Assembly: GCA_965208395.1 (NCBI GenBank) | Contig: CBDBON010000003.1 | Span: 496,001 to 560,000, forward strand | Direction: 5' to 3' | Source: CBDBON01 sp965208395 | GTDB lineage: Bacteria > Chloroflexota > Dehalococcoidia > Lucifugimonadales > CBDBON01 | DNA length: 64,000 nucleotides | In this document: piece after piece, positions 34,247 to 41,832 of the stretch | Layout of the letters: the number at the start of each line of letters is the position of its first letter | Position numbering within the stretch: position 1 is the stretch's first letter | Notes under the pieces: model-generated | Seen by the model: only the letters and a program-made list of their open reading frames with translations | What the model was told of the DNA's origin: nothing | Database searches by the model: none | Position numbers and translations under genes: made by a program

Positions 34247-35578
34247 CTAAGTGAGCTGGACACGACCTATCAGGCGACCTCCCGTCGACGTGGCCCGCCC
34301 GATCGTCGTTCCGAAGGGCTCCGACAATCGGTCGAGGTTGTCCAGTATGGCGGTGGCTTCGTCATCGTCGGCGAGCACCGGTATTCCACGCTGGTGGGCG
34401 GGAAGGTCGAAGCCGAGCTCGACGGGATGGAGCTCAAGTCCGACCAGATCGCGGCCCTCGAACCGGCAGACGGGCAGGACGGTCCTCCAGTACTGGGGAT
34501 CGGCGGCCATCCCCTTGTAGTTGCCCTCCTCGTCGAGATAGGTCGCTTCGCTGGCGTCGACCGGCGTGGCCGATTCGGGCAGATTCAACGCCTCGTACAC
34601 CTCGCTGCCATACTTCTGGATCGTCGAGTAGGTGAAGAAGAAGTTGCCCAGCGAGTAGAAGATGGGCTTGCCCTTATATATCTCGATTGCCCGCAGGGTG
34701 TGGGGACCGTGCCCGACGAATGCGTCCGCGCCGGCGTCGATCCAGCGTCGGGCCATCGGTATGATGAAGTCGGCCATGTCCTGGGTGTTCACGTCGCCGT
34801 TCTGCCCCTCGTGGGCGTGGATGGTGACGACGACTAGGTCGGACTGCCTGCGCGCCTCTCCGATCCACTTCGCGATGTCCTCCAGGTCGTTCTCCTTAGG
34901 CTCAGTGCTGACCCGCGGCGTCTCGCCTTCGACGAAGTATCTGTCCAGGAAGCGGTACGCCTCCGGGTTGTCCTCCGGGACCCATTCGCGCATGCGCTCG
35001 GCAGCGGCGGCTGTGCCCAGCGCCCTATCGGCGTCACGTATGGCGTCCAGGCGGGCGGAGTCCAAGACGTACTCGGTCTTGAAGCGCATAGGACTGATGC
35101 CGGGCCGTCCGCCCATGTCGGTGCGGCTCGCCGCCGCCTGTGCGCTGGCTCCGAAGGTGGAGGCGCAGGCGATTAAGCTGACGCGGCCGGCGCCGCTGTC
35201 CAGATATCCGGGACTCCTCGCTTCGCCGAGGGTCAGGCCTGCGCCTGCGTGGGTCAGGCCGCGCTCCGTCAGCGCGTCGATCGTGTCGACCAGCCCCTGG
35301 TAGGTAAAGTCGACCGAGTGGTTGTTCGCCGCGCTGTAGAGGTTGAACCCCATCCACTTGAGCTCGTCGAGGATGAAAGGGGGCGACGCGAGATGGATAC
35401 CTATGAACTCGGAGAACGGGACCCACGGCTCGGCCGGGGTCACGATCTCGAGGTTGGTGAAGGCGCTGTGCGCACCGCGAATCAGGTCTACCAGGTCCAG
35501 GAAAGGCCGGTCGGTCCTGTTAGACACACGCCGAGTGATGATCGAGTCACCGGTTGCCACGAAGGTGTGCGCTCCCAT
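34247..35578 (-). CDS. CapA/PgsA-like metallophosphatase-fold protein, copy 1
   Basis: A 443-residue member of the PGA_cap (CapA) family, which folds like calcineurin-type phosphoesterases. Family blocks include ATGDSII at the N-terminus, FTNLEI, then AANNHSVDF, then VTIHAHEG and FVGHGPHTLRAIEIYKGKPI and YSLGNFFF. No signal peptide or membrane anchor is visible, unlike capsule-linked CapA. The ATG at 35576-35578 has AGAGAGGAG upstream. It is about 80% identical by eye to the next copy. Role unknown; CapA relatives occur in poly-gamma-glutamate systems. Confidence 0.88.
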   Translation of the reverse strand: MGAHTFVATGDSIITRRVSNRTDRPFLDLVDLIRGAHSAFTNLEIVTPAEPWVPFSEFIGIHLASPPFILDELKWMGFNLYSAANNHSVDFTYQGLVDTIDALTERGLTHAGAGLTLGEARSPGYLDSGAGRVSLIACASTFGASAQAAASRTDMGGRPGISPMRFKTEYVLDSARLDAIRDADRALGTAAAAERMREWVPEDNPEAYRFLDRYFVEGETPRVSTEPKENDLEDIAKWIGEARRQSDLVVVTIHAHEGQNGDVNTQDMADFIIPMARRWIDAGADAFVGHGPHTLRAIEIYKGKPIFYSLGNFFFTYSTIQKYGSEVYEALNLPESATPVDASEATYLDEEGNYKGMAADPQYWRTVLPVCRFEGRDLVGLELHPVELGFDLPAHQRGIPVLADDDEATAILDNLDRLSEPFGTTIGRATSTGGRLIGRVQLT

Positions 35579-35596
35579 GTGGTGGCTCCTCTCTTT

Positions 35597-35661
35597 CGCT
35601 GGCGTCGACGCTTCCCGTCCTGCCTGGCAAACCGATCATCGAGTGAGATCGTCGTCCTCAT
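35597..35661 (-). pseudogene. truncated 5' copy of vapB left by duplication
   Basis: These 65 bases match the first codons of vapB (34164 downward): ATG and MRTTISLDDR are retained with one change, then a small indel after CCAGGCAG disrupts the frame, and the match ends at the CapA copy 1 leader. The sequence between it and CapA copy 2 also resembles the sequence between vapB and CapA copy 1. It marks the junction of a tandem duplication. Confidence 0.75.
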
Positions 35662-35739
35662 GAAGAGAATGACACGGGTCAATCACCGCACTAAATCTCG
35701 ACCCCAGGCCGCCGCGCAGAACGACCATCGACTCATCAC

Positions 35740-37071
35740 TTACGAGAGTTGGACCCGACCCATCAGGCGCTCTCCTGTCGACGTGGCCCTCTCGATCGTC
35801 GTGCCGAACGGCTCCGACAGCCGGTCGAGGTCGTCCAGTATGACGGCCGCCTCGTCGTCATCGGCGAGCACCGGTATTCCGCGTTGGTGGTCGGGGAGGT
35901 CGAATCCGAGCTCGACCGGATGCAGCTCCACCTCGACCAGCTCGCGCCCTTCGAAGCGGCACATCGGAATGATGGACCTCCAGTACTGGGGGTCTCCCGC
36001 CATTCCCTTATAGCTGCCGTCCTCATTCCGCGAGGTGGCCTCGCTCGCGTCGGCGGGCGTCGCCGTCTCCGGGAGCTTGAACATCTCGTAGACCTCGCTG
36101 CCGAACCTCTGAAGCGTCGAGGTGGTGAAGAAGAAGTTGCCAAGCGAGTAGAAGATCGGCTTCCCCTTGTAGATCTCGATGGCGCGCAGCGTGTGGGGGC
36201 CGTGTCCGACGAATACGTCCGCTCCCGCGTCGATCCAGTGGTGCGCCATCGGCACTATGAAGTCCGCTATGTCCTGGGTGTTCATATCGCCACTCTGTCC
36301 CTCGTGAGCGTGGATCGTCACGACGACCAGGTCGGACTGCCGCTTGGCCTCGCCAATCCACTTCGCGATCTCCTCCAGGTCGCGCTCCTTCGGCTCTGTG
36401 CTTACCCGCGGCGTCTCGCCTTCGACGAAGTACCTGTCGAGAAAGCGGTACGCGTCCGGGTTCTCCTCAGGCATCCACTCACGCATGCGCGCGGTCACTA
36501 CATCGGTCCCCAGAGCCTCGTCCATGTGCCGTATGGCTCCGAGGCTCCCGGAGTCTACGACGTACTCGGTCTTGAAGCGCATCGGGCTGATGCCGGGCCT
36601 TCCACCCATGTCGGAGCGGCTTGCCGCCGCCTGCGCGCTCACGCTGAAGGTGGAAGCGCAGGCGATCAGGCTCACGCGCCCGGCGGGGCTGTCGAAGTAT
36701 CCGGGGGCTCGGGCCTCGCCGAGGGTCATGCCGGCGCCCGCGTAGGCCAGCTCCCTCTCCTTCAGCGCGTTGATCGTGTCGACCAGCCCCTGGTAGGTGT
36801 AGTCGACCGAGTGGTTGTTCGCCGCGCCGTAGAGGTTGAACCCCATCCACTTGAGCTCGTCGAGGATGAACGGCGGCGAGCCCAGGTGGATGCCCCCGAA
36901 CTCGGAGAATGGGACCCACGGCTCGCTGGGGGTCACGATCTCCAGGTTGGTGAAGGCGCTGTCGGCGCCGCGGATGAGGTCGACCATGTCCAGGAACGGC
37001 CTGTCGGTCCTGTTGGAGACGCGACGGGTGATGATCGAGTCGCCTGTAGCTGCGAAGGTATGCGTGCCCAC
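35740..37071 (-). CDS. CapA/PgsA-like metallophosphatase-fold protein, copy 2
   Basis: The second CapA-like gene, also 443 residues. The GTG at 37069-37071 is chosen because it aligns with copy 1's ATG and has AAAGGAGGA 6 bases before; the open frame runs 21 codons further. The same histidine and aspartate blocks are present (GDSII, NLEI, NNHS, HAHEGQ, GHGPH). Both copies converge on the vapBC side. Confidence 0.88.
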   Translation of the reverse strand: MGTHTFAATGDSIITRRVSNRTDRPFLDMVDLIRGADSAFTNLEIVTPSEPWVPFSEFGGIHLGSPPFILDELKWMGFNLYGAANNHSVDYTYQGLVDTINALKERELAYAGAGMTLGEARAPGYFDSPAGRVSLIACASTFSVSAQAAASRSDMGGRPGISPMRFKTEYVVDSGSLGAIRHMDEALGTDVVTARMREWMPEENPDAYRFLDRYFVEGETPRVSTEPKERDLEEIAKWIGEAKRQSDLVVVTIHAHEGQSGDMNTQDIADFIVPMAHHWIDAGADVFVGHGPHTLRAIEIYKGKPIFYSLGNFFFTTSTLQRFGSEVYEMFKLPETATPADASEATSRNEDGSYKGMAGDPQYWRSIIPMCRFEGRELVEVELHPVELGFDLPDHQRGIPVLADDDEAAVILDDLDRLSEPFGTTIERATSTGERLMGRVQLS

Positions 37072-37196
37072 CGGGTGTTCCTCCTTTCGATGCCGTAGCC
37101 GGTCGTCCGGCTGCATCATACATCGGAGAAGCAACGGACACCAGCAGAGCCCTCGCTTGTGGAGACTTGTTCCGCTGACCTCGCGACGGAGCGGGT

Positions 37197-37895
37197 CTAG
37201 GTGTTCTCTCGCACCCAGACATCTTGAGCCGGAGTGACGGGAGGGTCGACCGCCCTGAGCTCGTAGTAGGGCATGTAGGGACGATACGCGGAGTAGACCC
37301 GCCGCAGCTCCTCGACCGCCGTCTCGTGCATGTCAACCCTGACGTCTAGAGGCACCAGAGCATCCGGCGTGACGATGATCAGCGCGGAGGAGCGCTCAGC
37401 CATATGAATGCCGTCCGAGCCTGCCTGACCGCCGGCGTCTCGGCCGGCTTCCAGCGTCCTCAGCAGCCGCTCGTCGAGTCCGAGAGACGGATCGGAGGCG
37501 AACTCTTCCGCCATATGCTCCACGACCGACGTACTGGCAAGGCTGTTCCCCATCGCGACGAATCCCTGTCCGGTGACGTGGGAGGCCTGGCGGCGGGTGT
37601 TGTCGCCGGTCCACGCCGCAGCGGCGCCGTCGTGCGAGACGATGCCGATCTGGCGGTAGGAGAAGTGAGGGTCTGCATCCTCGATCAGACTGAGGGCCTC
37701 CTCCGGTCCGCGGCCCGAGTTAAGATGGCCCAAGGCGGTCTCCCGGATCGTCGGATCTGCAAAGGCTTGCGAAGAGACGGCACCGAGGCCCGCGCGTATG
37801 GTCGGGCAGTAGCCTCCTACCGCGATGGAGAAGGTAGTGATACCTATGCCAAGCTGCCCCGTGCGTGCGCATCGACCGATCACCGTATAAGTCAT
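37197..37895 (-). CDS. DUF1028 family protein (predicted Ntn-hydrolase)
   Basis: A 232-residue protein of the DUF1028 family, shown by MTYTVIGRCARTGQLGIGITT at the N-terminus, then FAVGG-like FSIAVGGYCP, GLGAVSSQ and GFVAMGNSL. Members have the N-terminal-nucleophile hydrolase fold and are presumed amidohydrolases; an experimental substrate is not established. The gene lies between CapA copy 2 and meaB on the same strand, and its GTG/ATG start is 28 bases from the MeaB stop. Confidence 0.85.
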   Translation of the reverse strand: MTYTVIGRCARTGQLGIGITTFSIAVGGYCPTIRAGLGAVSSQAFADPTIRETALGHLNSGRGPEEALSLIEDADPHFSYRQIGIVSHDGAAAAWTGDNTRRQASHVTGQGFVAMGNSLASTSVVEHMAEEFASDPSLGLDERLLRTLEAGRDAGGQAGSDGIHMAERSSALIIVTPDALVPLDVRVDMHETAVEELRRVYSAYRPYMPYYELRAVDPPVTPAQDVWVRENT

Positions 37896-37923
37896 AGAAA
37901 CCTCCTGTGGCTATTGTGCCTCC

Positions 37924-38670
37924 TCATTTTGACCGAGAGCTGCCCTCTTGTCGGCGGGCGAGCAGGCCGCTGGTAACGAGCTCTTGGACGCCCCGGCATT
38001 CCTTAGCGTCGACGGCGAACACCATGCGTCTGCTCCCATCCTCCAGCGTGTCGGCGCCCAGGATGGCGCGGGTCTGCTCGACGAACCGGTCATTTCCCTC
38101 GAGTCCGCGACGCAGGTTGACGGCTACTATGTGCGCGTGCTCGGTCTGTCCCGACTTCATCAGCGTGACCGCGTCACCAAGCGGCGCGACGACTGCGACG
38201 AAGGTGTCGACAAGCCTGTAGATGCCGACGTCTACCTGCCCCGCACCGGCGGTCTCCACGATGACGAGATCGGAGAACGCCGCGCAGGCGCGAATGATGG
38301 CGGGGAGCGCGACAGTCAGAGCGTCCGGCGCGCCCCTCGTCGCCAAGCTCCGGATGAAGACGCCCGCATCCCGGTAGGAGTCCCGCATCCTGATGCGATC
38401 TCCGAGGAGCGCACCGTGAGACCCGGCGGAGGTCGGGTCGATAGCCAAGACGACGACGCGAAGCTCCTCGCGGCGCAGGATGGGCAGTATCCCTCCGATC
38501 AGGGTGCTCTTGCCCGCTCCCGCAACTCCGCTCACTCCGACGGTGTGCGCGTTCGCGGGGTCGATCCGTCTCTCCAAGGCGAGTATCTCCTCCGCCCGCC
38601 CGGGTTCGTCGTGCAGCCGGCTGATCAGGCGGGCCAGCCGGCTGCGTTCCGAGGGAGAGAAAACCCCCAT
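37924..38670 (-). CDS. meaB: MeaB/ArgK-type G-protein chaperone of a B12-dependent mutase
   Basis: A GTPase that protects and reloads adenosylcobalamin in acyl-CoA mutases. Walker A is GVAGAGKSTL, the switch region DPTSAGSHGALLGDRIRM is diagnostic for MeaB, and VETAGAGQVD and the MKSGQ-type guanine block follow. The usual residues at VETVGVGQ are changed at two positions. At about 248 residues it lacks the C-terminal dimerisation arm of longer MeaB proteins (about 320). The ATG at 38670 follows the mutase stop by 2 bases, so translation is coupled to the mutase. Confidence 0.93.
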   Translation of the reverse strand: MGVFSPSERSRLARLISRLHDEPGRAEEILALERRIDPANAHTVGVSGVAGAGKSTLIGGILPILRREELRVVVLAIDPTSAGSHGALLGDRIRMRDSYRDAGVFIRSLATRGAPDALTVALPAIIRACAAFSDLVIVETAGAGQVDVGIYRLVDTFVAVVAPLGDAVTLMKSGQTEHAHIVAVNLRRGLEGNDRFVEQTRAILGADTLEDGSRRMVFAVDAKECRGVQELVTSGLLARRQEGSSRSK

Positions 38671-38672
38671 GG

Positions 38673-40778
38673 CTAGGACCACCTCGCCGCACTCCGCTCG
38701 GACAGGGCCTCGATCAGCCGGTCCGCCACCTCCTCCAAGGCGGTGTCGGGAGGAAAAAGCGGGCCGACTCCGAGCTCTCGTTCGAGGAAGCGGTGATCGT
38801 CCGGCAGCATGATCCCGCCGCCGGATATCAGGATGTCGTCACGGCCGTACTGGGCCAACTCCTCTTTGAGCCGGCTGTAGAAGACGGTCGGCGAGCCGAT
38901 GTGCGAGCTGAGCCCTATGGCGTCCACATCCTCTTCGACCGCCGCCTTCGCGATCTCCGACATGGAGCAGTGGAGTCCGGCATAGACGACCTCGGCGCCC
39001 ATCGCCCGCAGCAGATCGACAAGTATCCAGATCCCACGGGTGTGACCGTCCAGTCCTCCCTTCGCCAACAGAAACCGCACTGGGGCGGCGAAGCGTCTCC
39101 CGTCCACGACGTCACGCAGCTCGGTGGTCGACAGTCCGGGCGAGGTGACGTCGATCTCGCGGTACTCGCCCCACACCTCCTGGAGCGCGGAGCGGACCTC
39201 GCCCACGGTGGCGTAGGTGGAGACCGAGTCGATCAGGCTGGGCATCAGGTTACGTCCGGCGCGCGCGGCACTCTTCACCTCTTCGAGCGATCGCCGCACG
39301 TCGTCGTCCGACCGCTCAGCCTTTATGCGTGCGAGCCGCTCGATCTGGCGTTGCTCGAAGCCTCTGCGAGCCTTCAGCTCCTCGATGAACCCGTGGACGT
39401 CCTCCGACTCGCCGCTGCCGCCGTCGGTGTGGACGTTGACTCCCACGATACTCCGCCGTCCAGACTCGACGTCCCTCTGGTCTTTCACCGCGCTGGCGTG
39501 GATGGTCCGCTGCGGATAGTAGAGCTCTATCGCGGACGCCATGCCGCCCATACGGTCGATGGTCGCGATCTCCTCTCTCGCCGCCCGCTCGATCCTGTCG
39601 GTCAGCTCCTCCACGAGCCACGACCCTCCCAGGGGATCGACCCAACGTGTGATCTCCGACTCCTCCTGCAGAATCTGCTGAGTGCGCAGGGCGATCTTAA
39701 GCGCGTTTTCGGTAGGAGTGGAGAAGACCTCATCGTAGGAGTTGGTGTGGATGCTCTGGACGCCCCCGAGCATCGCCGCCAGAGCCTGGAGGCTGACTCG
39801 GGTGATGTTGTTCATCGGCTCGCTGCGCGTCAGTGTCACGCCGGCGGTCTGGGCGTGTATCCTGCACCACTGCGACCTGGCATCGGTGACCCCGAAGTCG
39901 TCGCGCATGATCGTCGCCCAGAGCCGTCTGGCGGCGCGCAGCTTTGCGATCTCTTCGAACAGGTCGTTGTGCACGTCGAAGAAGAAGGAGAGCCGCGGCG
40001 CGAACTCTGTGACCTCCACTCCGCGCTCCACCGCCTTGCGCACATACCAGGCTCCGTCGGCCAGCGTATAGGCCAGCTCCTGTACGGCGGAGGCTCCCGC
40101 TTCGCGTATGTGGTACCCGCTGATCGAGACGGGGTTCCACTTCGGCGCCTCCTTCGCGCAGAACTCAATCGTATCGACGACCAGGTCCACTCCACGCTCG
40201 ACCGGGAAAAGCCACTCCTTCTGAGCGATGTACTCCTTGAGGATGTCGTTCTGAGTCGTCCCACCCAGTCGGTGGAGATCGATTCCGCGCCGCCTCGCCA
40301 TCGCGAAGTACATCGCCAGCACGATCGCCGCCGGGCCGTTGATCGTCATTGAGACGGTGACCTCTTCGATTGGAATATCGTCGAAGAGGTCCTCGACATC
40401 GGCCAGGGTGTCGACTGCGGCGCCGTCCCATCCCACCTGCCCCTCGGAGAGCGGGTCGTCGGAGTCTCGACCCATCAGTGTGGGTAGATCGAACGCGGTG
40501 GAGAGTCCCGTGCCTCCGAGCTTCAGCACCGTCTTGAAGCGCCTATTCGTATCGGCGGCGAGCCCGTGGCCGGCGAACTGGCGAATCGTCGGCCTCCGTC
40601 CGCGGTACATCGTGGCGTGGATGCCGCGCGTAAAGGGAAAAGCGCCAGGATCAGCGACTCGCGACTGATAGTGCTCGCCGATGACCTCGATCACCTCCGA
40701 CCGCGTCCGTTCGTCCAGTCGGTCGAGGGCAGACGCCAGTGCCTCTTCAGGCCGAAGAAATCCCTCCTCTAGCGGCAT
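38673..40778 (-). CDS. methylmalonyl-CoA mutase-type acyl-CoA mutase, single-chain
   Basis: A 701-residue B12-dependent mutase combining the TIM-barrel substrate domain and a C-terminal cobalamin domain. HATMYRGRRPTIRQFAG is the substrate block with the tyrosine typical of methylmalonyl-CoA mutase; TLMGRDSDDPL and VSMTINGPAA follow. The cobalamin motif DGHTRG (Asp-x-His-x-x-Gly) sits near residue 590. It would interconvert methylmalonyl-CoA and succinyl-CoA, feeding the TCA cycle, though isobutyryl- or ethylmalonyl-CoA specificity cannot be ruled out. meaB is coupled downstream, and a homocysteine methyltransferase lies just upstream on the same strand. Confidence 0.92.
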   Translation of the reverse strand: MPLEEGFLRPEEALASALDRLDERTRSEVIEVIGEHYQSRVADPGAFPFTRGIHATMYRGRRPTIRQFAGHGLAADTNRRFKTVLKLGGTGLSTAFDLPTLMGRDSDDPLSEGQVGWDGAAVDTLADVEDLFDDIPIEEVTVSMTINGPAAIVLAMYFAMARRRGIDLHRLGGTTQNDILKEYIAQKEWLFPVERGVDLVVDTIEFCAKEAPKWNPVSISGYHIREAGASAVQELAYTLADGAWYVRKAVERGVEVTEFAPRLSFFFDVHNDLFEEIAKLRAARRLWATIMRDDFGVTDARSQWCRIHAQTAGVTLTRSEPMNNITRVSLQALAAMLGGVQSIHTNSYDEVFSTPTENALKIALRTQQILQEESEITRWVDPLGGSWLVEELTDRIERAAREEIATIDRMGGMASAIELYYPQRTIHASAVKDQRDVESGRRSIVGVNVHTDGGSGESEDVHGFIEELKARRGFEQRQIERLARIKAERSDDDVRRSLEEVKSAARAGRNLMPSLIDSVSTYATVGEVRSALQEVWGEYREIDVTSPGLSTTELRDVVDGRRFAAPVRFLLAKGGLDGHTRGIWILVDLLRAMGAEVVYAGLHCSMSEIAKAAVEEDVDAIGLSSHIGSPTVFYSRLKEELAQYGRDDILISGGGIMLPDDHRFLERELGVGPLFPPDTALEEVADRLIEALSERSAARWS

Positions 40779-40784
40779 CCGAGG

Positions 40785-41759
40785 TCAGTCCGCGCCCTTG
40801 ACGACGGGCGCCATCGCCATGATGTGCTCGGGCCCGGCCGCGCAGCAGCCTCCGATTATCCGAGCTCCCATCTGCTTCCACTCATCCGCGAACTCGGCGA
40901 GCCGCGAAGGAGAGTAGTTGCCCAACTGGATGATGTCAGGGCCGTCGCTCGGCTTCTGGTTAGTCAGGGTGTCCCGGTCTTCCAGTGGGCCGGTCGGGTT
41001 GTAGCCCAGATTGGGGTAGGCGCCGACCGGACCGTCGAAGGAGTCGACGAGCAGGGGCAGGCATGCTGAGATGGCCTCGGGATTGCTGCACATCAGGAGT
41101 ATGGCGTCGACTGAGAGGCCCTCGAGTGCGTCTACAAGATCGGCAAGGCTCTCACCGTACTGCATATCGCCGTCCAGCCCCATGTGGCGGACTCCTATGA
41201 AGACGGGAAGCCCCGCCTCAGCGCAGGCCTCCGCGGCCGCGACCGAGTCTCCGATGCTTCCTATGTACTCGGCCAGTATCAGATCAACGCCGAGTCCGGC
41301 AAGCAGACGGGCGTGGTCGGCGTACTCATTGTGGAACGAGGCGGCGCCCATCTGTGCGACCCCGGAGGGCCCGGTCGCGACTGTCGGAGGCGCCATGCCG
41401 CCGGCCACGTAGGCTTCAGGATTGCCTGCGTCCCTGGCGCTGATGGCGATCCGTCCGGCGGCGCTCGCGTACTCCTCCCACCGGCCGCGCAGCCCGATGG
41501 TCCCCAACCGCGTCGGATTCGTCCAGAAGTTGTTGCTGATGATGACCTCGGCGCCCACTCTCAGGTAGTCTCGGTGGACCTGTTCGACGACATCGGCGAA
41601 CTCGATATTCGCGGTGGCCGACCAAGCTTTGAGCCGGTCGGTGGCTCCCTTGAGGACGTCGGCGCCGCGCCGCTGCAACTCCGAGCCGGTCCCGCCGTCC
41701 ATCAGCAGCGTCTCACCGGCGTCCAGTCTCTCCATTATCGTTCTCGACGGCATAGGCAC
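40785..41759 (-). CDS. homocysteine S-methyltransferase family protein
   Basis: A 324-residue TIM-barrel of the homocysteine/selenocysteine methyltransferase family. LMDGGTGSELQRRG starts the barrel; the zinc ligands are MCSNPE and the C-terminal GGCCAAGPEHI. Methyl donor could be S-methylmethionine, betaine or another compound; unknown. It ends 6 bases before the mutase start and probably shares its transcript. The pairing with a mutase is unusual but could reflect related one-carbon/propionate metabolism (inference). Confidence 0.88.
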   Translation of the reverse strand: MPMPSRTIMERLDAGETLLMDGGTGSELQRRGADVLKGATDRLKAWSATANIEFADVVEQVHRDYLRVGAEVIISNNFWTNPTRLGTIGLRGRWEEYASAAGRIAISARDAGNPEAYVAGGMAPPTVATGPSGVAQMGAASFHNEYADHARLLAGLGVDLILAEYIGSIGDSVAAAEACAEAGLPVFIGVRHMGLDGDMQYGESLADLVDALEGLSVDAILLMCSNPEAISACLPLLVDSFDGPVGAYPNLGYNPTGPLEDRDTLTNQKPSDGPDIIQLGNYSPSRLAEFADEWKQMGARIIGGCCAAGPEHIMAMAPVVKGAD

Positions 41760-41832
41760 ACCTCGCTTCGTTTCACGCTGAACGGCGGTCCAGCCGCAAG
41801 TTTAGGGCAAGCAGTCTGCTTCGTCCAGCGAA

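Noticed and set aside
35749..37098. A long + strand frame (449 codons) opposite CapA copy 2
   Set aside because: Shadow of a high-GC minus-strand gene; composition Arg/Val-rich with no motifs.
38793..40352. A 519-codon + strand frame opposite the mutase
   Set aside because: Antisense to a well-conserved mutase; no recognisable domain.
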